Shown here in pieces: positions 34,772 to 44,158 of a stretch of DNA of 64,000 nucleotides. Made by a program: the position numbers and the translations under genes. The first letter of the stretch is position 1. Each line of letters starts with the position of its first letter. Source of the DNA: JACDCY01 sp964350145. GTDB lineage: Bacteria; Gemmatimonadota; Gemmatimonadetes; Gemmatimonadales; Gemmatimonadaceae. The DNA lies in contig CAYGJL010000014.1 in the NCBI GenBank assembly GCA_964350145.1, forward strand, positions 3,315-67,314, read 5' to 3'. The notes under the pieces were generated by a model that was not told the DNA's origin, did not search any database, and worked only from the letters and a program-made list of their open reading frames with translations.

Positions 34772-36265
34772 ATGAAACAGTTCAACAACTTCATAGCCGG
34801 CCGCTGGTCGGCGCCCGATGGCGGCGAGTATTTCGAGAACCGCAATCCGGCCGATCCCGCCGACCTCATCGGCGAGTTTCCGCTGTCCGGGCGCGCGGAA
34901 GTCGCGCGCGCGGTCGAGAGCGCGAAGCGCGGCTTCGAGGCGTGGTGCAGGTGGCCGGCGCCGGCTCGCGGCGACGTGCTCAAGCGCGTGGGCGACATCA
35001 TGACGTCGCGCAAGGAAGAGATCGCCGACGCGATGACGCGCGAGATGGGGAAGCCGCTCGTGGAGACGCGCGGCGACGTGCAGGAGGGAATCGACACGGC
35101 GTACTACGCGTCGAGCGAGGGCCGCCGGCTGTTCGGGCACACGGTGCCGAGCGAGCTGCGCGACAAGTGGGCGATGAGCTTCCGTCGCCCGATCGGCGTG
35201 GCCGGCATCATCTGCCCCTTCAACTTCCCGCTCGCGATCCCGACGTGGAAGATGTTCCCCGCGCTGGTGTGCGGGAACGCGTGCATCTTCAAGCCGGCGG
35301 AGGACGTGCCGCACACGGGCGCGCTGCTGGTGGAGATATTGCTGGAGGCGGGGCTTCCTCCCGAGGTAATTCAGCTCGTGCACGGCATGGGTGAGACGGC
35401 CGGCGCGGCCATCGTGGATCATCCCGAGATCCCGCTGATTTCCTTCACCGGCTCGACCGAGACCGGGCGCATCGTCGGCGAAACGTGCGGCCGGATGCAC
35501 AAGCGCCTATCGCTGGAAATGGGCGGCAAGAACGCGCAGATCGTGCTGGACGACGCCAACCTCGAGCTCGCGCTGGAGGGCGCGCTGTGGGGCGCGTTCG
35601 GCACGACCGGGCAGCGCTGCACCGCGACCAGCCGACTCATCCTGCAGAGCGGGATTCATGACGAGTTCGTGGGCATGCTCCTCACCCGCGCGCGCTTGCT
35701 CAAGCTGGGCGACGGCCGCAAGAAAGGGACGGACGTGGGGCCGCTCATCAACGAGGCGTCGCGCAAGAAGGTGGAGCGGTACGTGGACGTCGGGGTGGAG
35801 GATGGCGCCGACATGCTCTGCGGCGGGCGGCGGGCTGAGGACGCGGGCGACGGGTACTTCTTCCAGCCGACGATCTTCGCGCGGGTGGAGCCGGACCACC
35901 GAATCGCGCAGGAGGAGATCTTCGGGCCGGTGCTGTCCGTGATTCGCGTGCGCACCGTCGATGAGGCGTTCACGGTGAACAACGGTGTGAAGTACGGGCT
36001 CTCGTCGTCGGTGTACACCAGCAGTGTGAACGTGGCTTTCCGAGCGCTGAACGAGCTGGACAACGGCATCACGTACGTCAACGCCCCGACGATCGGGGCA
36101 GAGGCACACCTGCCGTTCGGCGGGGTAAAACAAACCGGCAACGGCCACCGCGAGGGCGGCTGGGAAGTGTACGAGTTCTACTCGGAGACGAAGGTGGGGT
36201 ACGTGGATTTCTCCGGGACTTTGCAGCGGGCGCAGATAGACAACCAGCCAGCAGCTAGTAGCTAG
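34772..36265 (+). CDS. NAD(P)-dependent aldehyde dehydrogenase
   Basis: 497 residues, the usual length. NAD-binding: ICPFNFPLAIPTWK and FTGSTETGR. The catalytic general base Glu is in LEMGGKNAQIV (near residue 253) and the nucleophile Cys is in GTTGQRCTATS (near 287). EEIFGPVLSVIRV and LPFGGVKQTGNGHREGG close the active site. This form resembles alpha-aminoadipic or succinate-semialdehyde and glyceraldehyde-3-phosphate (non-phosphorylating) dehydrogenases, and the substrate cannot be told from sequence by eye. It is a single gene. Just after its stop, a run of AGCTAG/AGCAGC-type short repeats (36250-36285) occurs. Confidence 0.93.
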   Translation: MKQFNNFIAGRWSAPDGGEYFENRNPADPADLIGEFPLSGRAEVARAVESAKRGFEAWCRWPAPARGDVLKRVGDIMTSRKEEIADAMTREMGKPLVETRGDVQEGIDTAYYASSEGRRLFGHTVPSELRDKWAMSFRRPIGVAGIICPFNFPLAIPTWKMFPALVCGNACIFKPAEDVPHTGALLVEILLEAGLPPEVIQLVHGMGETAGAAIVDHPEIPLISFTGSTETGRIVGETCGRMHKRLSLEMGGKNAQIVLDDANLELALEGALWGAFGTTGQRCTATSRLILQSGIHDEFVGMLLTRARLLKLGDGRKKGTDVGPLINEASRKKVERYVDVGVEDGADMLCGGRRAEDAGDGYFFQPTIFARVEPDHRIAQEEIFGPVLSVIRVRTVDEAFTVNNGVKYGLSSSVYTSSVNVAFRALNELDNGITYVNAPTIGAEAHLPFGGVKQTGNGHREGGWEVYEFYSETKVGYVDFSGTLQRAQIDNQPAASS

Positions 36266-36328
36266 CAGCTAGCTGCCAGCTTCCCACCACCTTGCTTCTA
36301 TTTCCCAGTTCCGATTAATTCAAACCAG

Positions 36329-37078
36329 ATGCAACCAGTTATCGACGACCGCCGCAGGAACGACGCGCTTCGCAGTCTGAATCACCGCGCTTCGCGCCCG
36401 CGCGCCCGGTTCTTCCGCGAGTGGCTGAAGTCGGTCGTCATCGCGCTCGCGCTGTTCCTTGTCCTGCGCTCCACCCTGGTGGAGGCGTACAAGATCGCCA
36501 GCGGCAGCATGGAGGGAACGCTGTTCGCGGGCGACTTCCTCATCGTGAACAAGCTGGTGTATGGCGCCGAGCTGCCGTTCCTGAACGCGCGGATCCCGGG
36601 CCTTCGCCAGCCGGAGCGCGGCGACGTGATCATCTTCCAGGCGCCGCAGGACTCGCGGCAGAGCTTCGTCAAGCGCGTCGTCGGCACGCCCGGCGACACC
36701 CTCGCGATGCGCGACGGGCGGCTGTACCGCAACGGGTCGTACGAGAACGAGCCGTACGCTGTGCACACGCGCCGTCGCGTGCGCGCGGCGCGGCACGAGT
36801 TCGAGTGGCAGCTCGCTTACCTCGTGGCCGGGGGGTCGCGACAGTACGCCCCCACGCGCGACGACTGGGGCCCGCTCGTCGTGCCGGCGAAGAACTACTT
36901 CGTTCTCGGCGACAATCGCGACAACTCGCAGGACAGCCGGTACTGGGGCTTCGTCCCCGACACGCTGGTCCGCGGCCAGCCGGTGTTCGTGTATTACAGC
37001 TACGACTCCGAGAGTCCGGCGCGCGAGCAAAACGGCTCCCGCGTGCGCTGGGCACGGGTAGGCTCACGCGTACACTGA
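36329..37078 (+). CDS. lepB: Signal peptidase I
   Basis: 249 residues. A transmembrane anchor (SVVIALALFLVLRSTLVEAYKI) is followed by the catalytic Ser in SGSMEGTLFAGD and the general base Lys in RQSFVKRVVGTPGD; the third box GDNRDNSQDSRYWGFV is also present. The enzyme cuts signal peptides off exported proteins at the outer face of the inner membrane. Only one membrane helix is seen, as in many non-enteric forms. The sigma factor gene follows after 55 bases. Confidence 0.95.
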   Translation: MQPVIDDRRRNDALRSLNHRASRPRARFFREWLKSVVIALALFLVLRSTLVEAYKIASGSMEGTLFAGDFLIVNKLVYGAELPFLNARIPGLRQPERGDVIIFQAPQDSRQSFVKRVVGTPGDTLAMRDGRLYRNGSYENEPYAVHTRRRVRAARHEFEWQLAYLVAGGSRQYAPTRDDWGPLVVPAKNYFVLGDNRDNSQDSRYWGFVPDTLVRGQPVFVYYSYDSESPAREQNGSRVRWARVGSRVH

Positions 37079-37133
37079 GCGGCGCGGCGATGCCGACACC
37101 AGTCCGCACGCCGGCCACTCTCCGCCATCCCGC

Positions 37134-37994
37134 ATGAGCGCCATGCGACCGCACCGCAAGCCCTCGTCCGACGAAGGCTCTCTGGACCAGTACCTCCGCG
37201 ACATCAGCGTGTATCCGCTCATCACGCGCGAGCAGGAAGTCGAGCTCGCCAAGCGGATCCGCAAAACCGATCAAGAGGCGCTCGACACGCTCGTGCGTTC
37301 GAACCTGCGCTTCGTCGTCTCGGTCGCGAAGAAATACCAGAACCAGGGCGTGTCGCTCTCCGACCTGATCAACGAGGGCAACCTCGGCCTCATCCGCGCC
37401 GCACACAAGTTCGACGAGACGAAGGGGATCAAGTTCATCTCGTACGCCGTGTGGTGGATCCGGCAGGCCATCCTCCAGGCACTCGCCGAGCAGTCGCGGA
37501 TCGTGCGTGTGCCGCTCAACCGCGCCGGCACGCTGCACCGCATCGGCAAGCGCGCGAGCTCGCTGCTGCAGGAGCTCGGCCGCGAGCCGACGCACGAGGA
37601 GATCGCCGAAGGGATGGACATCACCGAGGAAGAAGTCGCCAAGACGATGTCCATTTCGCAGACGCATCTTTCGCTCGACGCGCCGATGACGCCGGGCGAG
37701 GACAACAAGCTGCTCGATTATCTGCCCGACACGCTCAACCCAACGCCCGACGAGCAGACGCTGGAGAAGGCGCTCACCGACGCGGTGCAGGAATCGTTGT
37801 CGCAGCTCAAGGAGCGCGAGGCGAAGATACTGCGGCTGTACTTCGGGTTGGGCGAATCGGAGCCGATGACGCTCGAGGAAATAGGGGCGGTGCTCGGAAT
37901 TACCCGGGAGCGCGTGCGACAGATCAAGGAGAAAGCTCTGTCCCGTCTCCGTCATGCATCGCGAAAGAGGGCGCTGGAGTCGTTTCTCGGGTAG
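37134..37994 (+). CDS. rpoD: RNA polymerase sigma70-family primary-type sigma factor
   Basis: 286 residues; ATG at 37134 or 37143. Region 1.2 (LDQYLRDISVYPLITREQEVE), region 2 (LRFVVSVAKKYQNQG, DLINEGNLGLIRAA, FISYAVWWIRQAI), region 3 (GREPTHEEIAEGM) and region 4 (TLEEIGAVLGITRERVRQIK) are complete. Region 1.1 is missing, and the protein is therefore short, as in RpoD of several non-proteobacterial phyla or in group 2 factors (RpoS-like). The extent of conservation in 2.4 and 4.2 argues for recognition of standard -10/-35 promoters. Symbol is given on similarity only. Confidence 0.9.
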   Translation: MSAMRPHRKPSSDEGSLDQYLRDISVYPLITREQEVELAKRIRKTDQEALDTLVRSNLRFVVSVAKKYQNQGVSLSDLINEGNLGLIRAAHKFDETKGIKFISYAVWWIRQAILQALAEQSRIVRVPLNRAGTLHRIGKRASSLLQELGREPTHEEIAEGMDITEEEVAKTMSISQTHLSLDAPMTPGEDNKLLDYLPDTLNPTPDEQTLEKALTDAVQESLSQLKEREAKILRLYFGLGESEPMTLEEIGAVLGITRERVRQIKEKALSRLRHASRKRALESFLG

Positions 37995-38030
37995 AGCTGT
38001 GCCGCCCGATCTCCTGCCGGAGGGAGAGGG

Positions 38031-38268
38031 GATCCTAGCTGTTAGCGCTGAGTTGACTAATCAGTGGTCGGCAGGAAGTACCAGCGGAGATACACTGACA
38101 GTCTCGAGTAGAGTAGCGCACCCGCTCAACCTTACTGACAACTGCAACAGTCTAGCTTGATCAGAAGCCAGCATCGGCACGCCGGAGCGGCAAGCCGGTT
38201 GAAGGCGGTCCCGCGGGTACTTCCTACTCACGCCTGATTGGTCCACTCACCGCTAACAGCTAGGATCC
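38031..38268. repeat. Inverted-repeat element B (53-bp arms), MITE-like
   Basis: Arms at 38031-38083 (starting GGATCCTAGCTGTTAGCG) and 38216-38268 are inverted copies with about ten differences. They end in GGATCC outside and GGTAC inside, with about 130 bases between. The unit fills most of the 323-base gap between the sigma factor gene and yajQ. No coding sequence within it is credible. No target-site duplication is obvious at the ends. Confidence 0.75.
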
Positions 38269-38317
38269 CTTCAGCCGAATTTTCGTGGGTTGCCCTCCGG
38301 AATTAGGTTTCTTCCCT

Positions 38318-38818
38318 ATGGCCCAACAAAACTCTTTTGACGTCACGACCGGCGTTGACCTCCAGGAAGTCGACAACGCCGTCAATCAGGCCCAGAAGGA
38401 GATCGCGCAGCGCTACGACTTCAAGGACTCCAAGGCCTCCATCGACTTCAAGAAGGCCGAAGCCGTCATCGCGCTCGTCGCGGACGACGACTACAAGATG
38501 ACTGCGCTGCTGGACGTGCTGCAGACGAGACTCATCCGGCGGGGGATCTCCGTGAAGAACCTCGACCTTGGCGAGAACAAGACCGCTGGGGGTGACACCG
38601 TCACGCGCGACGTGAAGCTCAAGACCGCGCTCGACGGCGACACGGCGAAGAAAGTCGCCGCGGCGATCAAGGAGGCGAAGCTTAAGAAAGTGCAGGCGAG
38701 CATCCAGGGCGACACGGTCCGCGTCACGTCGCCGTCGCGCGACGATCTCCAGGGCGCGATGGCGATGCTCAAGCAGAAAGACTTCGGGGTGGAGCTGAAG
38801 TTCGGGAATTACAGATGA
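38318..38818 (+). CDS. yajQ: YajQ-family nucleotide/RNA-binding protein
   Basis: 166 residues, full length for the family. The start MAQQNSFDVTTGVDLQEVDNA, then AQKEIAQRYDFKDSKASIDF and RRGISVKNLDLG are diagnostic. YajQ proteins bind nucleic acid, and some bind cyclic-di-GMP. It overlaps rimO by 4 bases (ATGA), so the two are translated together. Confidence 0.95.
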   Translation: MAQQNSFDVTTGVDLQEVDNAVNQAQKEIAQRYDFKDSKASIDFKKAEAVIALVADDDYKMTALLDVLQTRLIRRGISVKNLDLGENKTAGGDTVTRDVKLKTALDGDTAKKVAAAIKEAKLKKVQASIQGDTVRVTSPSRDDLQGAMAMLKQKDFGVELKFGNYR

Positions 38819-40206
38819 AAGTCGGTGTCGTCACCCTCGGGTGCGACAAGAACACGGTGGACAGTGAGCGGTACCTGGCGCGGCTCGGCGCGTACGGCGC
38901 GGAGCAGGCCGGGAGTCTGGACGAAGCCGAGATCATCGTGGTCAACACGTGCGGCTTCATCGACGCGGCGAAAGCGGAGTCTATTGACGCGATCGTGGAC
39001 GCCGCGCGGTACAAGACCGCCGGCGCGTGCCGCGCGCTCGTGGCGATCGGCTGCATGGTCGAGCGGCATCGGTCGGAGCTGGAGGCCGATCTGCCGGAAG
39101 TCGATCTTTTTCTCGGCACCTCCGACGCGGACCGGCTCATTCCCGAGCTGGAGGCGCGCGGAGTGCTCGGCGGCGAGATGCTCGCACATCCAGGCGTGCG
39201 GCAGTACATGGGCGACCTCCCGCACGTGCGCTATCTCAAGGTGAGCGAAGGGTGCGACCACGGCTGCGCGTTCTGCGCGATCCCGCTGATGCGCGGGCGG
39301 CACCGGTCGTTTCCGCTCGACGAGGTCGTGCGCGAAGCGCAGCTGCTGGAGCTGGCCGGCGCGCGCGAGATCAACCTCGTGGCGCAGGACCTGGCGCACT
39401 ACGGCCGCGACCTTCGCGACGGGACCAATCTCGCACTGCTGCTGGAAGCGCTCGCGCGCGAAACGGCGATCCCGTGGATACGGATGCTGTACCTCTACTC
39501 CGCCGGGATCACGCAGCCGCTGCTGGACGTGATCGCGCGCGAGCCGCGCATCGTTCGCTATTTAGACACGCCGATCCAGCACGCGTCCGACGCGGTGCTC
39601 GCGCGGATGCGCCGGCCGGAACGGGATCGCACGATACGTGAGAAAGTCGCGCGCTTTCGCGAGGTGATTCCCGACGTGGCCATTCGCACCACCTGCATCG
39701 TCGGCTTTCCCGGTGAGACGGATGCGGACTTCGAGCACCTGTTGAATTTCCTGGAGGACGTCCGCTTCGACAGAGTCGGCGCGTTCACGTACTCGGCGCA
39801 AGAAGGCACACGCGCCGCGGAATTGACCGACGACGTGCCGGAGGCGTTGAAGCGCGAGCGGCTGGAGCGTCTCACCGAGCTGCAGCGCGCGATCAGCGCC
39901 GAGAAGAACGAGGACAGGGTGGGGAAGCGCGCCGTCGCCCTGATTGACCAGCCCGACGCCGTCCTGGGCATCTCGCGCGCGCGGCTGCAATGGCAGGCCG
40001 ACGACATAGACGGAGTGACCTGGGTGGATTCCGTGCAGCGCGCGGGCTCGTTCGTGGAAGTTGCGATCACCGAGGTGCGTGACGACTTCGATTACGTCGC
40101 CACGGTGGTGCGGGAACTGCCCGACGCGCGTGGCCCGGCTCGCGCGGCGCCTGCGCGCCAGTCGCTCCCGCTCGCTCCGGCTGGATCGCACAGCTTTGGC
40201 CGGTAG
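38815..40206 (+). CDS. rimO: Ribosomal protein S12 methylthiotransferase RimO
   Basis: 463 residues. UPF0004 domain cysteines: VTLGCDKNTVDSE, VNTCGFIDAA and AIGCMVERH (one 4Fe-4S cluster). Radical SAM cluster: EGCDHGCAFCAIPLMRG (CxxxCxxC). A TRAM domain follows. The enzyme adds a methylthio group to Asp88 of S12. The C-terminus has an unusual Ala/Arg/Pro extension (ARGPARAAPARQ), which overlaps the start of the next gene by about 75 bases. Confidence 0.95.
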   Translation: MKVGVVTLGCDKNTVDSERYLARLGAYGAEQAGSLDEAEIIVVNTCGFIDAAKAESIDAIVDAARYKTAGACRALVAIGCMVERHRSELEADLPEVDLFLGTSDADRLIPELEARGVLGGEMLAHPGVRQYMGDLPHVRYLKVSEGCDHGCAFCAIPLMRGRHRSFPLDEVVREAQLLELAGAREINLVAQDLAHYGRDLRDGTNLALLLEALARETAIPWIRMLYLYSAGITQPLLDVIAREPRIVRYLDTPIQHASDAVLARMRRPERDRTIREKVARFREVIPDVAIRTTCIVGFPGETDADFEHLLNFLEDVRFDRVGAFTYSAQEGTRAAELTDDVPEALKRERLERLTELQRAISAEKNEDRVGKRAVALIDQPDAVLGISRARLQWQADDIDGVTWVDSVQRAGSFVEVAITEVRDDFDYVATVVRELPDARGPARAAPARQSLPLAPAGSHSFGR

Positions 40207-41473
40207 CGGCCGCTCGGCAGCCGCGCTCGTCGCGCTGGTAGCGATCGTCGCAAGTGCGGCGACCGCGCTGCCGGAGCCCGAGCGACTGCCGCAGCCCCAG
40301 TCGAAGGCGGGCGAGCCGTCCATCAGAGTCGCGCTGACTCTCTCCGTCCCGACGGCGACGATCGGCGCGACCGGTGCGTGGCGAGTGTACTCCGCCGACG
40401 GCCGGACCATGCTATACCGTCCTTCCGCGCGCGACAGCTGGCGGTTCGATCCCGTCGGCGGCCGCGTCCGGGGCTCGTCGCAAAGCGGATTCTCCATGGC
40501 GGCGCGCAGCGGGGGAGTGGTGCTCCGACCGGTGGACTCCACCGCGTTTCTGCTGTTCAATCGCAAGCGTTACCGGGGCGAGATAGTGATCGCGCCAGCT
40601 GGAACGGCGCTGTTGGTGGTCAACCGTATCGAGCTGGAGAGCTATCTGCGCGGCGTTGTGCCGCTGGAGATCGGGCGCCGCGCGCCATCCGAGCTAGCGG
40701 CGATCAAAGCGCAGGCGGTCGCAGCGCGGAGCTACGCGCACACGCGCATCCGGATTTCCAGAGCTCGTCCGTTCGATCTCGTTGGCACCGTCACCAACCA
40801 GGTATATGGCGGCGCTGACGCGGAGACCGCGCTTACCGACGGCGCGATCGCGGATACCCGCGGGCTCGTCCTGCATTACGGCCGCCAGCCCATTGACGCT
40901 CCGTACTTCGCCAGCTGCGGCGGCAGCACGGCGGCGGGGGGAGAGCTGTTCCCGGACGGCGATCGGCCGTACCTGCGGTCCGTGAGCGACAGGATTCCCG
41001 GAAGCGATGCCCATTACTGCGACATCTATCCGCGCGCGGAATGGACGCGCGCGATCGAGGCGCGGCAGGTGAACGCTTCGCTTGAGAGATATCTCCGCGA
41101 GTACATCGCGCGGCTCCGCGGTGGCCCGGGGCGCGCGATCTCGGTTGACGCAGCCGGACGCACGCGTTCGGGCCGGATCGCGGGACTACGCATCCGCACC
41201 GACCGCGGGTCGCACTACCTGCGGGGCAACAGCGCCCGCTTCGTGATCCGCCCCGCGAATGGCGAGATTCTGCCCAGTACCTATTTTTCCGCCGAGTCGG
41301 TGCGCGCCGCGAACGGCGACCTCGTTCGGGTGGTATTCAAGGGGCGGGGCAACGGCCACGGCGTAGGCATGTGCCAGTGGGGCGCGATCGGCCGCGCGCG
41401 CGCCGGCCAGAGCTGGGAGAACATTCTGCAGACTTATTATCCGGGCACGAGGGTGGAGGCATTGTACCAATGA
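40130..41473 (+). CDS. SpoIID/LytB-domain protein
   Basis: 447 residues from a GTG at 40130, the first start that still leaves a signal sequence (ALVALVAIVASAATALP); the start overlaps rimO. The SpoIID domain is clear: IELESYLRGVVPLEIG, LAAIKAQAVAARSYA, YFASCGGSTAAGGELF and GRGNGHGVGMCQWGA. SpoIID proteins are lytic transglycosylases acting on stem-less peptidoglycan in sporulation, and homologues occur in non-sporulating bacteria. The exported form here suggests a role in cell-wall remodelling. The stop overlaps the start of the next gene. Confidence 0.87.
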   Translation: MARLARRLRASRSRSLRLDRTALAGSGRSAAALVALVAIVASAATALPEPERLPQPQSKAGEPSIRVALTLSVPTATIGATGAWRVYSADGRTMLYRPSARDSWRFDPVGGRVRGSSQSGFSMAARSGGVVLRPVDSTAFLLFNRKRYRGEIVIAPAGTALLVVNRIELESYLRGVVPLEIGRRAPSELAAIKAQAVAARSYAHTRIRISRARPFDLVGTVTNQVYGGADAETALTDGAIADTRGLVLHYGRQPIDAPYFASCGGSTAAGGELFPDGDRPYLRSVSDRIPGSDAHYCDIYPRAEWTRAIEARQVNASLERYLREYIARLRGGPGRAISVDAAGRTRSGRIAGLRIRTDRGSHYLRGNSARFVIRPANGEILPSTYFSAESVRAANGDLVRVVFKGRGNGHGVGMCQWGAIGRARAGQSWENILQTYYPGTRVEALYQ

Positions 41474-42477
41474 CTAGCTCCCCCATTCGCATCGGCCTCG
41501 TTGGCGCCGGCGCCATTGCGCAGCTCGCGCACCTGCCCGCGCTCTCGAAGCTGCGCGGTGGCCAGCTCGTGGCGCTGTGCGACAACGACGGCCCCAAGGC
41601 GGGCGCGCTCGCCGAGCGGTTCGACGTGCCGCACGTGTTCACCGATCTCGAGGACATGCTCGAGCTGGACGAGCTGGACGCCGTGATCATCGCGACGCCC
41701 AACCATTTGCACGAGCCGCACGTGCTGAGCGCGCTCAGGGCGAAGGTGGACGTGCTTTGCGAGCGGCCGCTGGCGATGGATGCGCGCGGCGTGGAGCGGA
41801 TCCTCGACGCGGCCGAGCGCACCGGCCGGAAGGTGGTCGTCGGCAACAATCACCGGTTCCGCAACGACGTGCAGCAGCTGAGCCGCTTCCTGTACGGCGG
41901 AGAGCTTGGCCGCGTGACCGGCATGCGCACTGGCGAATATCGATTCCGGACTTCGCGCGAGGGCTGGCGCTTCCGGCGCGCGGAGGCGGGCGGGGGCGCG
42001 TTCTTCGAGCAGGGCTTCCCGCTGCTCGACCTCGCGATGTGGTTGGCCGGATTCCCCGATCCGGTGCGGGTGGCGGCATACTCCGACCGGCAAACCGCAC
42101 AGAGTGGGGTGGAGGATTCGATGTTCGTGCACATCGAGTGCGCCGCGAAGATCGACTTCACGTTCGACATCAACTGGGGCTACATAGGCCAGGACGAGCG
42201 CTGGTGGTTCGAGGTTCTGGGCAGTCGCGGCAGCGCGCGCCTCGCGCCGCTGCGGGTGGTCAAGGACCTGAACGGCAAGCCGACCGACGTGTCCCCCACG
42301 GGCGCGGCGGCGCGCGAGAGCGTGTTCCTCCAGTCGTACCGCGCGGAGCTGGCGCACTTCATCGCGCTGTTGACCGGCGCGGCCGAGTACAAGGCGCCTA
42401 CCGACCAGCTCAAGCTCCACCGGATCATCGAGGCGGTCTATCGTTCAGCCGAAGAGGGAGCGGAGATCCGGTTTTGA
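41470..42477 (+). CDS. Gfo/Idh/MocA-family oxidoreductase-like protein
   Basis: 335 residues. The Rossmann domain has IGLVGAGAIAQLAHLPAL (GxGxxA) and AVIIATPNHLHEPHVLSAL. The usual catalytic EKP is CERPLA here (Lys to Arg), and the typical GxH of the second motif is replaced (GGGAFFEQGFPLLDLAMWL, Pro for His). It may thus bind NAD(H) and substrate without classical catalysis, or use another residue. The substrate is unknown. It overlaps spoIID by 4 bases, and lnt follows 43 bases later. Confidence 0.88.
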   Translation: MTSSPIRIGLVGAGAIAQLAHLPALSKLRGGQLVALCDNDGPKAGALAERFDVPHVFTDLEDMLELDELDAVIIATPNHLHEPHVLSALRAKVDVLCERPLAMDARGVERILDAAERTGRKVVVGNNHRFRNDVQQLSRFLYGGELGRVTGMRTGEYRFRTSREGWRFRRAEAGGGAFFEQGFPLLDLAMWLAGFPDPVRVAAYSDRQTAQSGVEDSMFVHIECAAKIDFTFDINWGYIGQDERWWFEVLGSRGSARLAPLRVVKDLNGKPTDVSPTGAAARESVFLQSYRAELAHFIALLTGAAEYKAPTDQLKLHRIIEAVYRSAEEGAEIRF

Positions 42478-42520
42478 GCTTCGGCTGCGGACGCCGGCGC
42501 GATAGCGAGATGATTCGACC

Positions 42521-44104
42521 GTGAAGTTGCGCGGGTGGGTTCCGACGCGGAGCGAAGCGCTCGCAGTGGCCGTGTCGGCGGGCCTGTTCGCGATCGCGTT
42601 CCCGCCATTCGAGCTCTTGCTGCCCGCGTTCGTGTGTCTCGCACCGCTGGGCGTGCACGTCGCGCGGCTCGCCGACCGCGAGGGTACGGGCTGGGAGGCG
42701 GCGCGCGCCGGGCTCTGGTTCACCCTGCTCGGCTACGGCTGCAACATCTACTGGATTGCGGTCGCGCTGTCGCTGTTTACCAATCTCGCGTTCCTGGGGT
42801 ACGCGGCTGCGCTTGTCTGGCTGGCGCCGTTCGGCGCGCTCACCGTCGCTGTGCTGTTCACCGCGCGCAGGCACACCGGCTGGCCGATGGCTGTGCTGCT
42901 GCCGCTGACGTGGGTCTCGTTCGAGCTGGTGCTCAATTACCTGAGCGACCTGTCGTTCCCGTGGCTCCCGCTCGGCCTGTCGCTGGCCGAATGGCCGATG
43001 CTCGCGCAGGCGGCGGACCTGAGCGGAGTGCGCGGCCTCAGCTTCTGGATCGCGGCGACGAACGGGTTGATCGTGGACGCCTGGCTCGCGGCCCGGGCGC
43101 TGCCCGCGGCTGAGCGTTCGCGACCGATCGCGCGGCGGGCTGCGCTCGCAATCGCGCTCGCGCTGACGGTCATCGGCTACGGCGCATGGCGGATGCGCAC
43201 GATCGAGCTCACGCCGCTTGCGCGCGTCACCGTGGTGCAGCCGAACATTCCCGAAGAGGACAAGCTCCGCGCGGAGGACAAGGACAAGTATCTCGGGATC
43301 GCGGGGCGTGTGACCCGCGAGGAGCTGGCGCGCGCGCGCAGCGACCTGGTCGTCTGGCCAGAGACAGCGGTGCCTGACTTTCTCTGGCGCAATCCGCACT
43401 GGGCCGACTCGCTGCGCGCGACGGTTGGATCGAGCGGAGTCCCGATCCTCTTCGGCTTCCTGGACTCGACGATGCCGGGCCCGTACGGCTTCGAGTATTA
43501 CAACGCCGCGGCGCTGACCGACGGCCTGGGAAATCTCTCCCGCCAGCCGCCGTATCGAAAAGCGTTCCTCGTGCCGATCGTCGAGCGCGTTCCGTTCGTA
43601 AATCCGGCGTGGTTCACGCGCTTCAACTACTTCGGCTCGTTCGGCCGCGGCGTAGACCCCGTTCCGTTCACGCTGCCATTCGGGACGGTGGGAGTGCTCA
43701 TCTGCTACGAGTCCATCTTCCCGCAGCTTTCGCGCAAGTACCGGCGCGACGGCGTGTCCCTCCTGGTGAACGTGACTAATGACGCCTGGTTCGGGCGCAG
43801 CACCGCGCCGTACCAGCATTTCGCCCATCTTCCGATTCGCGCCATCGAGAACCGGCTCCCCATCGCGCGCTCCGCCAACACCGGCATCTCTGCATACATC
43901 GACCCGCTGGGGCGGGTGCACGGAGCCACGCCGCTCCAGGTGGAGGGAGCGTGGACCCACACCGTCCAACGCGCGGGTGTGACGACGCTATACACGCGCT
44001 GGGGCGACTGGGTAAGCTGGCTGAGCGCCGCCGTCATCGTGGCGATTCTGGGGCTGGGAATGGCCCGGAGCAGGGCCGCGCGGCCGACTAAACCACAGGC
44101 CTGA
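42521..44104 (+). CDS. lnt: Apolipoprotein N-acyltransferase
   Basis: 527 residues from a GTG at 42521. Six or more N-terminal membrane helices are followed by the nitrilase-type domain. Catalytic Glu is in LVVWPETAVPDF, Lys in PYRKAFLVPIVER and Cys in VLICYESIFPQ. A last helix lies near the C-terminus. Lnt adds the third acyl chain to outer-membrane lipoproteins, fitting the many lipoproteins encoded nearby. A 7-bp stem, GCCTGAA/TTCAGGC at 44099-44136, overlaps its stop codon. Confidence 0.95.
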   Translation: MKLRGWVPTRSEALAVAVSAGLFAIAFPPFELLLPAFVCLAPLGVHVARLADREGTGWEAARAGLWFTLLGYGCNIYWIAVALSLFTNLAFLGYAAALVWLAPFGALTVAVLFTARRHTGWPMAVLLPLTWVSFELVLNYLSDLSFPWLPLGLSLAEWPMLAQAADLSGVRGLSFWIAATNGLIVDAWLAARALPAAERSRPIARRAALAIALALTVIGYGAWRMRTIELTPLARVTVVQPNIPEEDKLRAEDKDKYLGIAGRVTREELARARSDLVVWPETAVPDFLWRNPHWADSLRATVGSSGVPILFGFLDSTMPGPYGFEYYNAAALTDGLGNLSRQPPYRKAFLVPIVERVPFVNPAWFTRFNYFGSFGRGVDPVPFTLPFGTVGVLICYESIFPQLSRKYRRDGVSLLVNVTNDAWFGRSTAPYQHFAHLPIRAIENRLPIARSANTGISAYIDPLGRVHGATPLQVEGAWTHTVQRAGVTTLYTRWGDWVSWLSAAVIVAILGLGMARSRAARPTKPQA

Positions 44105-44158
44105 AAAGTTCCACCGAACCACCCGTTTCTTCAGGCAGTAGTGGCCGGTTCCTTGCTC

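Noticed and set aside
36250..36290. Run of AGCAGCTAG/AGCTAGC short repeats after the aldehyde dehydrogenase gene, considered as a mobile element
   Set aside because: Short and self-overlapping; no matched arms as in elements A-C.
44099..44136. GCCTGAA/TTCAGGC stem at the lnt stop, considered as terminator
   Set aside because: Loop of over 20 bases and no T-run.
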